From NCBI GenBank assembly GCA_012961655.1, contig DTYX01000456.1, forward strand, positions 1-6,426: a stretch of 6,426 nt of DNA, read 5' to 3'. Source of the stretch: Candidatus Poribacteria bacterium. Lineage in GTDB: Bacteria; Poribacteria; WGA-4E; DTYX01. The notes under the pieces are model-generated. The model was not told the DNA's origin. It did no database searches and saw only the letters and a program-made list of their open reading frames with translations. Positions 5,422 to 6,426 of the stretch are shown piece after piece; within the stretch, counting starts at the first letter, position 1, and each line of letters starts with the position of its first letter. The translations under genes and the position numbers were made by a program.

Positions 5422-6426
5422 CTATTTTACATATTGAGGCATTTTAGATAATCCGGTTGCATTAGGATGCGAAACACGAGTCAAGTAAGCCTCTAATACT
5501 CCCCGATTTTTATCAGGCTTGTCAAGGCATGCAACTATCAACTCGTGGTCCATTTCATCCGTCATTTGAATCAAGGCGTTTAATCGGTCCATATTATTTA
5601 TCAAAGCCTGCTTAACTGGCATACGTTCAGGATTGATGTCAATACCCAAGAACTCTTCATAACCGTGCATCTTCAAGGCGTACAAGGCAGCCAAAGCTTG
5701 CTCAGGAGAGATAAGCCCGACGTTTAGGTCCTGGTCGTAATTTCCAAGCGGCTGGCTATTCCAATGGGTGTGAGCTAATCTTCCTTGTCGTAAAATTCTT
5801 GAAAATGAATAGGCAAGATCTTCAAATCCCATCAAAACGTGTCCAACTTCAGGATTTAATGTGACCATGGCGTGTCCTTCAGCGAGAAGTTTTTTATTCT
5901 CCTCCGCCTGCAGATTTTTCTCCACATCCTGCGCCATGATAAGTCCATCGGCGGTGTTGCGATAAATGTTATTACCTCTTGGTTCATAGGGCTTAGGCTC
6001 AATCGCTATTCGCACACCTGGCACGACGTCCATTGCCGAAGCTAAACCCTCTTCAAAGCGATTCCATAAGGCGTAAAAATCTATTCCAAAGGCGGATTCA
6101 AAACCATCTATCCCCGGCCATACAATGGCGAAGTCAGTCCCCAACTCTTTATTCATCTTCAAGGTTGTAATAGTCCGTTCGATAGCCATCTTTCGAGCTT
6201 CAGGTATGGGCGAAGAGAGCGAACCGAATTCAAACTCGGGGTCGAAGAACAGTCCTGGAATAACAGTTATAAGCTCAATGCCTGTTGATTTTTCCAACTC
6301 CTGATACAGATGCAGATTATCCTCGTTAACCTCGGCGGGATAGTGCGCCTCTAAACCTTGCAATCCGTATTCGGCAAGCTCGGAGGCTATTTCCAAACGT
6401 TCTTTTATCGGCATTTCAGGCACATA
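5422..6426 (-). CDS. xylose-isomerase-like TIM-barrel sugar isomerase (5' end outside window)
   Basis: At least 334 residues, open to the right edge. A GTG at 6423 is possible as a start, but the Y codon before it is also in frame and the XylA-type first strand is missing, so the true start is probably outside. Numbering from that GTG, XylA landmarks are clear: His27 (ring-opening His), WPGIDG (102-107), IEPKPYEPRG (141-150; metal ligand Glu142 and Lys144), LNPEVGH (189-195; Glu192 and His195), YDQDL (229-233; Asp230 and Asp232) and FLGID (Asp262). Spacing from Glu192 to Asp232 equals that of XylA. The position of the metal-1 ligand Asp (HIDLN in XylA) is His220 here (HTHWN). It probably interconverts an aldose and a ketose in the cytoplasm using divalent metal; the sugar is unknown. 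Neighbour downstream is the broken Gfo/Idh/MocA gene, suggesting a sugar catabolism cluster. Confidence 0.82.
   Translation of the reverse strand, partial: YVPEMPIKERLEIASELAEYGLQGLEAHYPAEVNEDNLHLYQELEKSTGIELITVIPGLFFDPEFEFGSLSSPIPEARKMAIERTITTLKMNKELGTDFAIVWPGIDGFESAFGIDFYALWNRFEEGLASAMDVVPGVRIAIEPKPYEPRGNNIYRNTADGLIMAQDVEKNLQAEENKKLLAEGHAMVTLNPEVGHVLMGFEDLAYSFSRILRQGRLAHTHWNSQPLGNYDQDLNVGLISPEQALAALYALKMHGYEEFLGIDINPERMPVKQALINNMDRLNALIQMTDEMDHELIVACLDKPDKNRGVLEAYLTRVSHPNATGLSKMPQYVK

Overview
The window reads as chromosomal DNA from an uncultured Gram-negative bacterium. An outer membrane is implied by a TonB protein and a TonB-dependent receptor. Base composition is moderate, with A/T-rich intergenic stretches. 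The right-hand pair, a xylose-isomerase-type TIM barrel next to a Gfo/Idh/MocA oxidoreductase, is a combination common in Poribacteria, Planctomycetes and related sugar-degrading lineages. That taxonomic hint is weak and no marker gene is present.

Left half (about 60-4490, + strand): a probable nickel-uptake operon. A promoter-like TTGACA/TACTAT pair is overlapped by the first of two 27-bp inverted repeats of the form GTGTTAC-N13-GTAACAC. This form matches the operator I recall for the nickel-responsive repressor NikR in Geobacter-type bacteria. Behind it lie, in order, a TonB energy transducer, a TonB-dependent outer-membrane receptor overlapping it by one base (TAATG), a secreted DUF4198/NikK-like protein, and, after a terminator-like hairpin, a small secreted and membrane-anchored NikL-like protein. 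The suggested route is receptor across the outer membrane, driven by the dedicated TonB, then NikK and NikL in the periplasm, then an inner-membrane ECF-type nickel transporter (NikMNQO) that is not in the window. After signal-peptide cleavage, both NikK-like and NikL-like proteins should begin with histidine, a good metal ligand.

Junction (4491-4534): a good Shine-Dalgarno and ATG follow nikL but open only a six-codon frame. It runs straight into the 3' end of a gene on the opposite strand, as if the operon had been cut here.

Right half (4523-6426, - strand): the 3' part of a xylose-isomerase-like gene, cut by the window edge, followed 48 bp later by a broken Gfo/Idh/MocA oxidoreductase. 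The oxidoreductase keeps its start, ribosome binding site, Rossmann glycine motif and EKP motif, but about 50 codons between them are missing and the frame is shifted. The TIM-barrel protein keeps nearly all XylA metal ligands, but a His stands where XylA has an Asp ligand.
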